From: Meandrina meandrites
Lineage: Eukaryota > Cnidaria > Anthozoa > Scleractinia > Meandrinidae
DNA: 64,000 nt
Assembly: GCA_963693305.1 (NCBI GenBank)
Contig: OY855903.1
Coordinates: 36,302,751 to 36,366,750, forward strand
Direction: 5' to 3'
The position numbers and the translations under genes were made by a program. The notes under the pieces are model-generated. The model was not told the origin of the DNA, ran no database searches, and saw only the letters and a list, made by a program, of their open reading frames with translations. This document shows, piece after piece, positions 1 to 9,512 of the stretch; position 1 is the stretch's first letter; each line of letters opens with the position of its first letter.

Positions 1-1030
1 GCTCATTTGCCAATTTTGATTCACCCTTACGTACCGGACAAATTCGCTGAATGTTATCGCCTTCAGACCTGATTTTCTTCGGGTTTCACGAGTGTGACCA
101 CACCACTTTACTCCAGAATACGACGGGAGTTTGGCGCTTACTTGAATTAAGTTCTGATTTGAGTCCAATTCGCTAATCGATCCCACAATCTTCACGGCCT
201 GGTAATGAAGTAAAAAATCCGAAAACGCTTGTAGCCCAGTGCTATCTCCGTCTCTAATCTGCGGCCAATTATGGAGTCGTGACTTACACGCCTCAGCGAC
301 GTAGATTGGATTGCCAAATCACTGATCTAAGAGTTACCATGCTTCTGTGTAAGTGTGTTCCGAATTTACTGGTAAGAATCCCTTGACGACCTCATTGGCC
401 TTGTCGTCGGTGTATCTGTTTAGGAAATACAGGTGATCTTTATTCAATCACACATTTTCTGAGGTTATTGAGTCAAAGCCTGTGATAAATGCGGGATAAT
501 TGAATGCATTTCCGGAAAACACAGGGGGTTCCTTAGCTGGCAAGTCTATTTTTCTCTGTTGTTGTATCAGAAGTGAGCTAAGTTTAGTGTGCTTGGTTTG
601 CAGGTTAATTAGTTCCCTTTAAGGATAAGGTGTGCAAAGAATCAGTTTAGTGTCAATGTGGTCGCCTTCCCTTTGAATGATCAGTTTTTCATCAACTCAG
701 TTTTCCTGTGGTGAACCATGTGGCGACTTTGGAATAAACGGTGATGTGCTCGGGTCTAATTTAATCAACGACCTTGGTTTTTCTTCCGCTAGCTTCTCTT
801 GTTCTTAAGTCTCTTTAATGGCCTTTACTTCTGCTTCGGCGATAGCGATATCTTTCATCAACTGGATGCTTCAAATTTCGCTGTCACGCTCTAAAAAGAT
901 TATTTCTGCCTTAATCTTGCGGTTCTTGCGGTGGCTTCTAATCTGATCAAGCGACTTGAGCTTTTTCCGGAAGCATGACTTGATTTAGATCTATAAGGGG
1001 AGCCTGATGTCACCAATTCACAGCGAGATT
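1..1030 (-). pseudogene. BEL/Pao LTR retrotransposon gag remnant
   Basis: No long ORF survives, but conceptual translation of the minus strand gives a recognisable Gag in pieces. From about 975 down comes a charged helical stretch (LERDSEI, then MKDIAIAEAEVKAIKE). About 560-460 reads LPAKEPPVFSGNAFNYPAF and then FDSITSENV. About 430-330 reads YFLNRYTDDKANEVVKGF followed by FGNPIYVAEACKSRL. About 250-130 reads DFLLHYQAVKIVGSISEL and KLPSYSGVKWCGHTRE. This order (pre-domain helix, PxFxGd..F motif, YL...A...GNP-IAEA, kLP..W) is that of the DUF1759 Gag domain of BEL/Pao elements. Several stops and frameshifts interrupt it. Protease, RT and integrase would lie to the left, outside the window. The LINE poly(A) tail abuts its right side, so the LINE probably inserted here. 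Confidence 0.72.
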
Positions 1031-1329
1031 TCGACTTTGATTGTTTTTTTTTTTTTGGTATTTTATTTGTTTATTGTTTTATAAAGCTTAACAGACAATT
1101 TCAGCAGAAAAGAAATATACAGCACAAATATAGGAAATACAATTATTTACGGACAGAAAAGTTACAATTTACATGTTTACAGGACATACAATTTAACATA
1201 GCTAATTTTAATTAAAGGGTTACAGGTTACAAAATAAACAAGGTTTACAAAGGCCAAAAAAAACTTAGGTATATTACAGCATTGTGACGTATAGATTGCA
1301 GTATAATTTAAAAATGTGACAACAACTAA

Positions 1330-2863
1330 TCAAGGAAAGATAAGTGGGAGTAGAGGTTCCCACTTTTCATAATGAAAACCAATTTTATTATTTTCTCTCG
1401 CAATAGAACGTTCTATGCAATATGTATTCTTAATTTTTTCTGTTAAATGCTGAATAGATAAGGGAGTTTTGTTTAGTTTGCAGCGATACAGAAAGAATTT
1501 GCTTTCCAGCATAATGTAATTTGTCAAGGTATTGTGAGTTTTTAGGTCTTGGCATCCAAAAAAGATATCTTTTATGTGAAGAGATCTGCTCCACTTCAAT
1601 TTTTCTCCGAAAGTAGAGCATACTTCATTCCAAAAAACTTGAACTTTCGGGCAGAGGAAAAGAAAATGCTCTATGGTTTCTATATCATTTTCGCAGAAAT
1701 AGCATAGAGGGGACTCGATTTTCTTAAACTTAAAAAGCATGTCATTTGTATATAAGATTCTATTAAGTATCTTATACTGAAATTCCCGCAGTTTGTGCTT
1801 AGTGTTGCTCTGATAGGTGTTAGATAAATTTTTTTCCAATCTAATTGAGACTCTTCGGTGTTAAAGCTTTCTTCATATTTCTTCCTAGCAGTAGGTTTAG
1901 TGCAAACTTTTGAGACGAATTTGTTATAAAGTGATTTCGACTGAACTTTTACAAGTGGGATTATGTCATTTTCGTGAGTTATATAAAAAGAGTTAGGCTC
2001 AAAGGGAGAGGTTAGGTGAGCTATAGATGATTTACTGCCATTTAACAAGTTCCGCCATTCCAGAGGCATGGTGTCCAGCATACTGATCAATAAATACATG
2101 TCGTAGGGGGATAGAAGAGATCTCAGAGGCTCCATGTTGAAAACTAGCAACCCTGCATCGTCGTAAAGGTCGCCAATCTTGTTTAGACCCACACTACTTT
2201 TCCTTCTGTTATATACTGAATTTTTGCCAATGCAAATAAACCTATTATTCCAGAGGATCTGATTCACGACATCCTTTGTTGTACTGGGATTATTTTCATT
2301 TAATGAGGACCAGGTTTGGATACATTCTATAAAACTCAGGAACAGTAACTGGTAGTTTCTTATAATCAAAGTTGCAGTGAAACAAAAACTTGCCCCCAAC
2401 GTTCTTCAAATAAAAATTAAGAAAAAATTTCCAGCCTGCTGGATAGCTGTCCAAATATTTCTTGATACACAATATTCTCTGAGTTGAAATCATAGATGCA
2501 ATATCTGGCATTGTCAAACCTCCTTCCTCGATAGAATTTATCAAGGCTGTACGCTTAACTTTGTCTTTACCCTTCCAAATAAAAGAATATAGTAACTCAT
2601 TGATTTTTTTGACAAAATCTGATTTTTTACACGAGACCAATGCAACACGATAAAGGATTTTCGGTATGGCAAAGGATTTGATCACTTGAATCCTTCCAAT
2701 CAACGTAAGACCTCTCCAAGACCAGCTTTGTAGCAATTCTTTTAAAGATTTCTCAATAGATTCAAAATTATTTTCACAAAAACTCTGGTGATTATAGGTA
2801 AAATGTACCCCCAGAATTTTGACAATACTACTTAACTCATTCACGCCTACTTCCGTTGGTTCC
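1330..2863 (-). pseudogene. LINE ORF2, C-terminal half (RT thumb, zinc finger), frameshifted
   Basis: This is the 3' half of ORF2, separated from its 5' half by the DNA transposon at 2867-9509. Coding runs in three frames: 2863 to about 2330 (begins EPTEVGVNELSSIVKILGVH, then WSWRGLTLIGRIQVIKSF), about 2340 to 1840 (WSSLNENNPSTTKDVVNQI, then LLSPYDMYLLISMLDTMP), and about 1830 to 1330 (HKLREFQYKILNRILYTND). The last block holds the zf-RVT finger typical of Tx1/L1 elements, CYFCENDIETIEHFLFLC. Two frameshifts, near 2330 and near 1835, break it. The protein ends at 1330, before a 3' UTR of about 270 bases. The LINE at 39360-41310 is a diverged homologue with the same motifs. Confidence 0.85.
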
Positions 2864-2866
2864 AAT
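2864..2866. repeat. Target-site duplication AAT, left copy
   Basis: AAT lies immediately outside the left inverted repeat and is matched by AAT at 9510-9512. On the minus strand it reads ATT and completes the LINE codon TTG when the transposon is removed. Confidence 0.8.
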
Positions 2867-3053
2867 TAGTCCAGTAAACCAATGACTTAGGTTCGACAAA
2901 ATTTGTAACAAAGCCCATTCACCTTAAATCTGTTTATATGCGTCTAAATAGTGCACACATAAAAATCCACCCGAATCCGACCATGGCAACCTCTTTATTT
3001 CGACCATCGAAAATCCAAGATGGCCACCAAATCCAAGATGGCCGCCATTTTTG
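2867..3053 (+). repeat. Left terminal inverted repeat of the Academ-like element
   Basis: It begins TAGTCCAGTAAAC and continues through AGGTTCGACAAAATTTGTAA and CACCTTAAATC. It matches the reverse complement of 9335-9509 to about GATGGCCGCCA, with scattered mismatches and one 9-10 base indel near the tip. The tip matches for 13 bases, diverges for about 15, then matches well for over 100. Confidence 0.88.
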
Positions 3054-3236
3054 AACAAAAACCAAAATAAAACAGTTACACAATTACACTTGGTGGAGTT
3101 AAGCCTCTAGGCATGTTTATTGCCTATCAATACATGTAAAACCGGCATTGAATCGAAATCTGAGCTTGCAAAACATATTTTTGTTAAAGTTGTTAAATCC
3201 AAGATGGCCACCAAATCCAAGATGGCCGCCGTCAAG
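3012..3236 (+). promoter_or_regulatory. Clustered AAGATGGC(C/G) motifs (YY1-like) inside the transposon end
   Basis: ATCCAAGATGGCC followed by ACC or GCC occurs as two close copies at about 3012-3045 and again at about 3197-3232. A further inverted copy lies in the right TIR near 9338-9355. The core resembles the vertebrate YY1 site AANATGGCGGC. Near transposon ends, such repeats could bind the transposase or a host factor. This is inference from the motif only. Confidence 0.4.
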
Positions 3237-3663
3237 CTGATTTAGATATGTATTAGGCACCATTTTCCACAGAAAAGCAAATAAATACCAAATACTAGAT
3301 ACTTAGATTATTAAACATTATTTTTCATGCGTAAAATCATTTTATAAAAGCAATAAAACCCATTTACAAGGACACAGCTCCTAGTTTTCGATGTGATCAA
3401 TTCTCCAAAAATCACACTCGTATAAAAAAGGACCGTAAAGACACTGGAAATGCGTTTTGTTGCTTAACTAAAATGTGTTTCTTGCGGGCTTTATAAAAGT
3501 GAGCCAGTAAATCGTACCGCAGCTCTTCCTTGACGAAACTCATTCCCTTTTTTTCTTTCGGATGTGGCAAAATTTGATATGTTTGCACTACTCGTAATTC
3601 TACTTATAAATCTACAAGAAATTAAAGTTCACGTAGCAATTATTGTTTGCAGTGTCAGTTGTC

Positions 3664-6600
3664 TCAGAAATCATCATCAGCAGCATCATCAAAATCCTCA
3701 CGATCCACTTGTGGAGAGTTTAGGCACGCAATGCCCTTACATTGGCCGCACGCTGGAGTACACTGAAGGCCGTTCTTGAAGCAGGTGCAAGATCGTGTAT
3801 CACATCTGCCACCACAATTACATCTGATGTTTCGCAGGAGCTGCGCTGGGGCTGCTGGCTCTGACATCTGCACAGGAACAAGGCCGGCTGAGGATCTCGC
3901 CCATCCCCACTCCTCGGGAGGAAGATCGTTCCCTTTCCATGCTTGTACCTGGAGAAAGACACGGCGACTGTGAAATCGGGCAACGTCTGATGTCGGCGGA
4001 AGCTTCTCTGGTGGTACATATCCAGCTGCTGTGGCCACTTTCGTTTGAAACCTTTGAAGCCTTGCAGTTTTCAAATCATCTACTTGGCTTCCATACATGA
4101 TGAGTACGGCCCTTTCGCCAGCTGTTTCTAGGGCCACTTTTGAAGACTCGCTTGCCATAAACGTTGCAGCACTTTCTGCCAGGGCAGCATATTTCTTCAG
4201 AATCCCCACTTTCCCGATTCCATGTGGCCTTGAGGTTGTATCACAACCGCTAACAGCATGTAGAAAAAGAAGTGACTCTGACAGCTGAACATCCACTCTG
4301 CGCTTGATGGTGCTAGCGCAGACAGTTCGTTTTGCAGCGACCATGTATACATCACTAGCAGCAGGATCTGTGTGGTGAACTAGCAACTGGAAAACATCAG
4401 AGTCTTCTGCAACGACAGCTACTGGACTTCCTAGGGCATACGCACAAGCCCTCTGGCAAATCTTGTAGTCCGCATCTCCTGTGGCGTGCTCAACATGGAT
4501 TCCAGCTCGACTCATTTCGTCAGCGAGGAGGTAGATGAGGGCCTGTTTGTTGGAGGAATTCCCAAGGAAAGCTTTCTTGGACATCGTCAGGCGCATTTCT
4601 TTGGTGACAGACACTTTTGCGCCAACGTCGTTGCTTGATCGACGGCGATGGGCTTCATCCTTTGCACTGGGGCCATGGTATCCATCAAAAACCACCGTGA
4701 CATTGGCGTAGCTGCTACTCACATGTCGAACGTACAGAGTGCATATTTCAGCGTAAGTGGAATTCTTTGGCCATGCGAACTTGTGTAGCAGCCCTCCTCC
4801 GTCGATGACATACCGCAGGCCTGTACTGGGGAGTGTTGAAACAACACTTTCAGGGACGAGCTTGACTAAATGGTGAATTAGCTCTGCTTTGTCGCCGGTT
4901 CTCATGCGCATGTAGTTGTCAAAAAGAGCGGCTGGTAGAGAGCACAGTTCGTAGCCGAGTAATTCAGAAAGAGGGATGTCTCCGACACACATGAGAAGAA
5001 GGCGCTGATACAAGTGTTGTGGATCCAGCTCTATTTGTCCTCCAGAGGGCGTTTTCACGTATACAGCAGAGGCAAGGGTCTTGACTTGATTCTTCTGTGA
5101 AAACGAATACGCAGATACCGTCTCACCAACCATTGACTGCAGAATTTTAGCTCCGACCGACTTTGCATCATCAGCATTCACGGAGTCGTCGGCATTTAGT
5201 CCAGTCGATAAGCTTACAAGTTTCGTGAAGGACGTGTTGAATACGCTGCGCTCGTTGAAAACCTCTACCAGGTTTCTTATGTCAGACATGTCCCTGTTAA
5301 TTCGGTAACCTGTCAGGTCACGATGGCCATTTTCATCATCTGGTGATAATCCGGCAATTTCGAATACGCACTGGCTTATCTCTGAGCATATTGGCCTTGA
5401 AAGAAGGAAAAGGAGACGGGTACTTTCATTGAATCCACGTCCACGCGTCAGCCCGCCACTTGTCTTGAGTCCGGCCATCAGAACTTGCTCGATAAACAAG
5501 TCAGTAAACATCCCACACCACGCGCCCTCTGTTCTTCTCACGGGAAATAAGCCACTCATAAATGCTCTGTTTACTTCAGGGTGAGTACGCTCAAGATCCT
5601 GCATTCTTGGGATAAACAGTGCCAGGGACTTTGTGTAGTTGTTATGACCGGCAGCTGCAAGATACGGATGCATATCACACAAGCTTTTGAGGTACAACTT
5701 CCAATCTCCCGTTCTGATTGAACGAAGAAACGATCTCAGAATTTGGATCATCCTTTGGTACTGAAGCCATAATTTCGCGGTTTGATGGTTATGTTCCATA
5801 ATATCTCGCCAGCTGTCAATGGCAGACTTGATTTTTGTAACGGCACTACTCTCAAGGGCTTCATACAGGCTTAATTTCTTCTCTTGGACAGCTTTGACCA
5901 GAAGGCCTATACGCGCAACGAGAGCGGTATTATCTTCGTCATCTGAAAGGGCAAAAGCAGTGTTAATAAACTTTAATATCGGGTAACATTCTTCATAATT
6001 ATTTCCTTTTTTCAACTTACCTAAAGGGGTACTAGGAGGCACTGGACCAACAACGGTAGTGCTGGGAGGGGCTGACGGACCAACAACGGTACTGCTGGGA
6101 GGGGCTGATGGACCAACAACGGTACTGCTGGGAGGAGCTGACGGACCAGTCACGGTACTAGGAGGAACGGCGTTGTCTAGAAAATGGATCAAGTTTTTGT
6201 TAATATCATTTTGTATTATCAAGTATGATAGAAGAGGAAATATTTAAATGTGTACCTGTTAGGAAGGGTAGAGGGAGTCGGAGGGCAGCTGATGTTGCGA
6301 TTATGTTGAGAGCACTATCGATGAGTAGGTAACCTCGTACTGCCCGCGCGACTGCTTTACCGCTTAACATCTTGTCGACAGATCCTTCTGCATACACCTG
6401 TGTCAACATTTCCTTCAGACCAGAGCCATCCATAATCGACCCAACCGCGCCTAAAAAACTCATCTGCGTGTGAAATCCTCCAAGCAGTAACACAATGCGT
6501 CGCAGACGGCTGTTGTTTGGCTGGTCTTCAATGATCATGAGTGCGATCCAGTACAGCTGCTGGTCAAAAGTGATAATAGGTGTAACTCCTTGTTGATCTG

Positions 6601-8381
6601 CTACGTCACATAGATACTCCAATGTCGAGCGCACGCATGTAGGGCTACTCGGCGGCAGGTCTATCATCGGTAAGAAGAGCTGAGTACTTTTCCCTGGGTT
6701 GCGCATCTCATGGTGCAAGACCTGCATATACCCCGACCATAGAGGGCGAGGCTGAGATATGTGCATAGACACCTGCCATAGGATATCCAGCTTGGTGTTC
6801 TCGATATCTTCCGCTAGCAGACGGATGGTGGGATATTTCAAGCGCTGGAGAGCTCCTTTGGGATCCCGTTGGAAAATGATATTATGATGGCCTATTCTCT
6901 TGATTTCTTCAAGTGAGATCTTGTTTCTTGCAATATGCTTCCTATGGGCTACCGCTGGGGTAACTGCTCCCATCTGTCCCATCATGTGAATGACGTTCTC
7001 GCCATTTAGTGTATTTCCGTTGTGGTCCACGTTGTCTGCTATCAAATGAAGGACCGCGTTCTCTGCAACTTCCTCTACGCCCACCCCTTGCGCTATGGCC
7101 GCATTTTTCTTGTAAAGGGTGGCTTCAGAATATGATGCGCAGAAACCAAATTTACTAAGAAGATCAATAAGATCACGGCGCCCATACTTGTGGTCTAATG
7201 TCACACACAGACCAACTTGTAGAGGAGATAGGAAGCCTCTTGGACACGTGGCGCTCATAATGGCTTGGCCAATAGATGCCGTTTGTAAGTCAGCATTCTT
7301 GCTTTTAATTATTCCACCAAGAAGCCTACGGAGGGATGCTGGTAAGACAGAGAGATTGTGATCCACGGACTTAATATCATCTGTGTCTGGGTATACTTGG
7401 GAGTGTTTTTCTGCATTTTTTATGTCATTTCTTATGTACTCACTGACGATATCAATCAAAGTATCAACATCTTTCCAGCTCTCCGTTTTCTTATGCGCAT
7501 CATGGATAATTTTGTTAACGTTGTTATTGAGTGTGACTATAAGTGGTTGTTGTTTCACTGATATAATTGTTACCCTGTCTCTGTAATGTGTCTCCAACTG
7601 TCGCTGTAGTGTTCTCTTTGAATACACACCATCATCTCCTGCTTCATCTTTCATTATTCCATAGAGCTCGTCTAGGGTGACCGTCTCGTCATCGTTTTTT
7701 TCTAGATACTCAAGCACGTGCTGAAACGCAGAGTTATTGCTTTCGTCTTCTACTACACTTCGACGTCCTCGCTTCTTTGGCGGCTCTCCATTTGTCAAGC
7801 CGCACAACATCGAAAAATCTCTACCACCAACGAAATACTGGAAACACTTTCTATGGTAGATGGCTTCTTCTGCCGGAAGGTCACTGATGCATGCCAACCG
7901 ATGAAACACCTGCTCAGCCCACTCATCTGCTTCGCCTTTTCTACGTTCTTCACACTTTTTTTCCAGGGTTTTCTTTATTTCTAGGGACATAACACGGCTA
8001 TACTCGTAATCGAGGTTTCCAGGGAATCGTTTTGCTTTAGCTTTATCGATAAACCTTCCGCATAAGCAGCAATCAGTACGGAATGAAAAACTGCCTCTTT
8101 CTGAACGAAGTGTTGGTCCAACATCAGTAGATTCATCTTCTCTCTTTCGTTTTTTCTGCTCATACCGTCTAGTATTTGTATGCCTCTTTCGACAGTCGGT
8201 ATGTACATAAAGTTCGCTTCCATCGAACTCGAAAATAGGTAAATTGCTTTACAGAAAAGTTATTTATAGTTTCCAGGCCTTTAATCCCCACACACGCATG
8301 ATTTCGTTCTTTAAGGTTTATTTTTACATCACACAGTATGCACGGGGCTTCGACAGATGCATTACTAGACAAAGACATCAT
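3664..8381 (-). CDS. Academ-like transposase fused to a FEN1/XPG-like nuclease with CXC finger (spliced; one apparent frameshift)
   Basis: The product is about 1,500 residues. The start at 8381 (MMSLSSNASVEAPCILC) opens a zinc-binding region: CILC, HTDCRKRH, CCLCG, then DEWAEQVFHRLACISDL with YHRKC. Likely catalytic acids of an RNase H-fold (DDE) domain are in LIADNVDHNGNT, FDQQLYWIALM with GGFHTQMS, and QVYAEGS. Two GT-AG introns join the halves in frame: 6177-6255 (79 bases) and 5943-6020 (78 bases). The exon between them encodes a proline-rich repeat of GPSAPPSSTVV. The C-terminal half is FEN1/XPG-like: YVIDGGG, VVFDGYHG with KDEAHRRR, HATGDADYK, VVAEDSDVF and SGCDTTSRPHGIGK (H3TH-like). 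The end is a CXC cluster (RCNCGGRCDTRSCTC, then CTPACGQCKGIAC). A single-base frameshift near 8240 separates the first Cys pair from HTDC. It may be decay or a sequence error; the rest is open. Family: Academ, by my recollection. Confidence 0.8.
6053..6160 (-). repeat. 33-base coding repeat in the transposase linker
   Basis: Three tandem units encode GPSAPPSSTVV (last unit STTVV) within the small middle exon. They form a flexible Pro/Ser/Val-rich linker between transposase and nuclease halves. Confidence 0.8.
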
Positions 8382-9334
8382 CAATTGATTTTGAGACGAA
8401 AGCCTGAAATAAAACGATAATATCCATTTCAACCCCAAACTTCCTTGAATAAAAAAGTATCACTCTCTTAATTTACGATTTAAAACATTCATAAAAAAAA
8501 TAGAAAACAGAAAAAGAGAAAAACTAGAAAAAGGCTGTGTGCTGCAAGCTGTACGGATTTTCTTTTGGTTTTTGCGATCCTTTAAAAATGGCGATCTTGT
8601 TAAAGATTACTGTACTTAACAGGCTTGTACATTGCCATTTACTAGGAAATGGCAGTTCAATGACAGAAGAATTGTTTGGCTCTATCAGAAATTCAGTTAC
8701 TTTATTTTTAGATGTAGAAGTCAGCTAATATGAAAGTCGTCAAATTCGTGCAATTCGACACAAGACGCTGTCACTGGCACACAATATCAAAATGAATCAG
8801 AAACGACAAGAAACAAGAAAAAAGCTGTTTCTATCGATAAACAAAGATTAATTGATATGAAAAGCAGTCTTTAGAGCAGATTAGAATGATTTTTCAGCAC
8901 TTACCAATTGGATTTTTCCACGCTTTTGCTGAAAACTTGCAGATCGAACAGTGAAGCATGAGCTCCAACTGATATACCGCTGACCCATAATACTGACACA
9001 TACCGCTGACCCATAATGCTACCGCTGACTCGTTGGCTCATATTTAATTGACATCCGTAAAAATATATCCAGGATACTTTTAAAATACTATTCTTTGTAT
9101 TAATTCAATCATTATTAAATATTACTGCCTTTGGCTTTTAATCAGATTTTTTTAAGATTGAATTAAGAGAATAAAGAGAAAAAACAACGCATTTTTTCCT
9201 TTTATCTCGGCTTTACTAGAAGTTCTCGGGGTCTGAAGACTCCAATGGCACCCCTGTTCTTACTTGGAGTTATGAATTTTAGTTGGATTGAGATTTGTTT
9301 GGACAAGAAAGATCAATTTTATATTTTTACGCAT
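8382..9334. other. Upstream region of the transposase gene, no coding signal
   Basis: This is AT-rich DNA between the gene start and the right inverted repeat, where the minus-strand promoter should lie. A plausible splice acceptor (tttatttcag) lies just upstream of the chosen start at about 8405-8415, so a short 5' exon is possible. Three copies of a CCGCTGACCCATAAT-type repeat lie at 8973-9033. The small ORFs here show no recognisable domain. Confidence 0.4.
8970..9033 (+). repeat. Subterminal direct repeats TACCGCTGACCCATAATRCT
   Basis: Two near-perfect copies and one partial copy (TACCGCTGACTCGTTGG) lie 480-540 bases inside the right end. No copy is seen near the left end. Candidate transposase-binding or promoter repeats. 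Confidence 0.55.
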
Positions 9335-9509
9335 TTTGGCGGCCATCTTGGATTTTCGATGGTCGAAATAAAGAGGTTGCCATGGTCGGATTCCGGTGGA
9401 TTTTTATGTGTGCACTATTTGGACGCATATAAACCGATTTAAGGTGACTGGGCTGTGTTACAAATTTTGTCGAACCTCACCTAAAAAAATTGCTTCGTTT
9501 ACTGGACTA
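9335..9509 (-). repeat. Right terminal inverted repeat of the Academ-like element
   Basis: This is the inverted partner of 2867-3053. It lies 3' of the LINE ORF2 5' half, so the long ORF2 reading frame runs 17 codons into the repeat before a stop. Confidence 0.88.
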
Positions 9510-9512
9510 AAT
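9510..9512. repeat. Target-site duplication AAT, right copy
   Basis: This is the partner of 2864-2866, immediately outside the right inverted repeat of the 6.64 kb transposon. Confidence 0.8.

Larger units (their letters stand above)
2867..9509 (-). mobile_element. Academ-like DNA transposon with terminal inverted repeats
   Basis: A 6,643-base element sits inside LINE ORF2. Both ends start TAGTCCAGTAAAC when read inward and are flanked by AAT (2864-2866 and 9510-9512), a 3-base target duplication. Removing the element and one AAT joins the two ORF2 halves in frame, which fixes the borders precisely. Inverted repeats of roughly 180 bases enclose one minus-strand gene (3664-8381) for a DDE-like transposase fused to a FEN1/XPG-like nuclease with a CXC-type cysteine cluster. 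From memory, Academ elements have 3-4 base target duplications and may carry an XPG nuclease and a Cys-rich finger, so I assign it there. The assignment needs a database comparison; the element borders do not depend on it. Confidence 0.85.

Noticed and set aside
1044..1056. Target-site duplication for the first LINE
   Set aside because: The sequence after the poly(A) (CAATCAAAGTCGAAATC on the minus strand) has no convincing match near 13.1-13.9 kb, so none is claimed.
6059..6247. Plus-strand ORF with LLGGADGPTTV repeats
   Set aside because: Antisense shadow of the proline-rich linker of the transposase gene.
9245..9442. Plus-strand 65-codon ORF at the transposon end
   Set aside because: Lies in the terminal inverted repeat; the matching left TIR has no equivalent frame.
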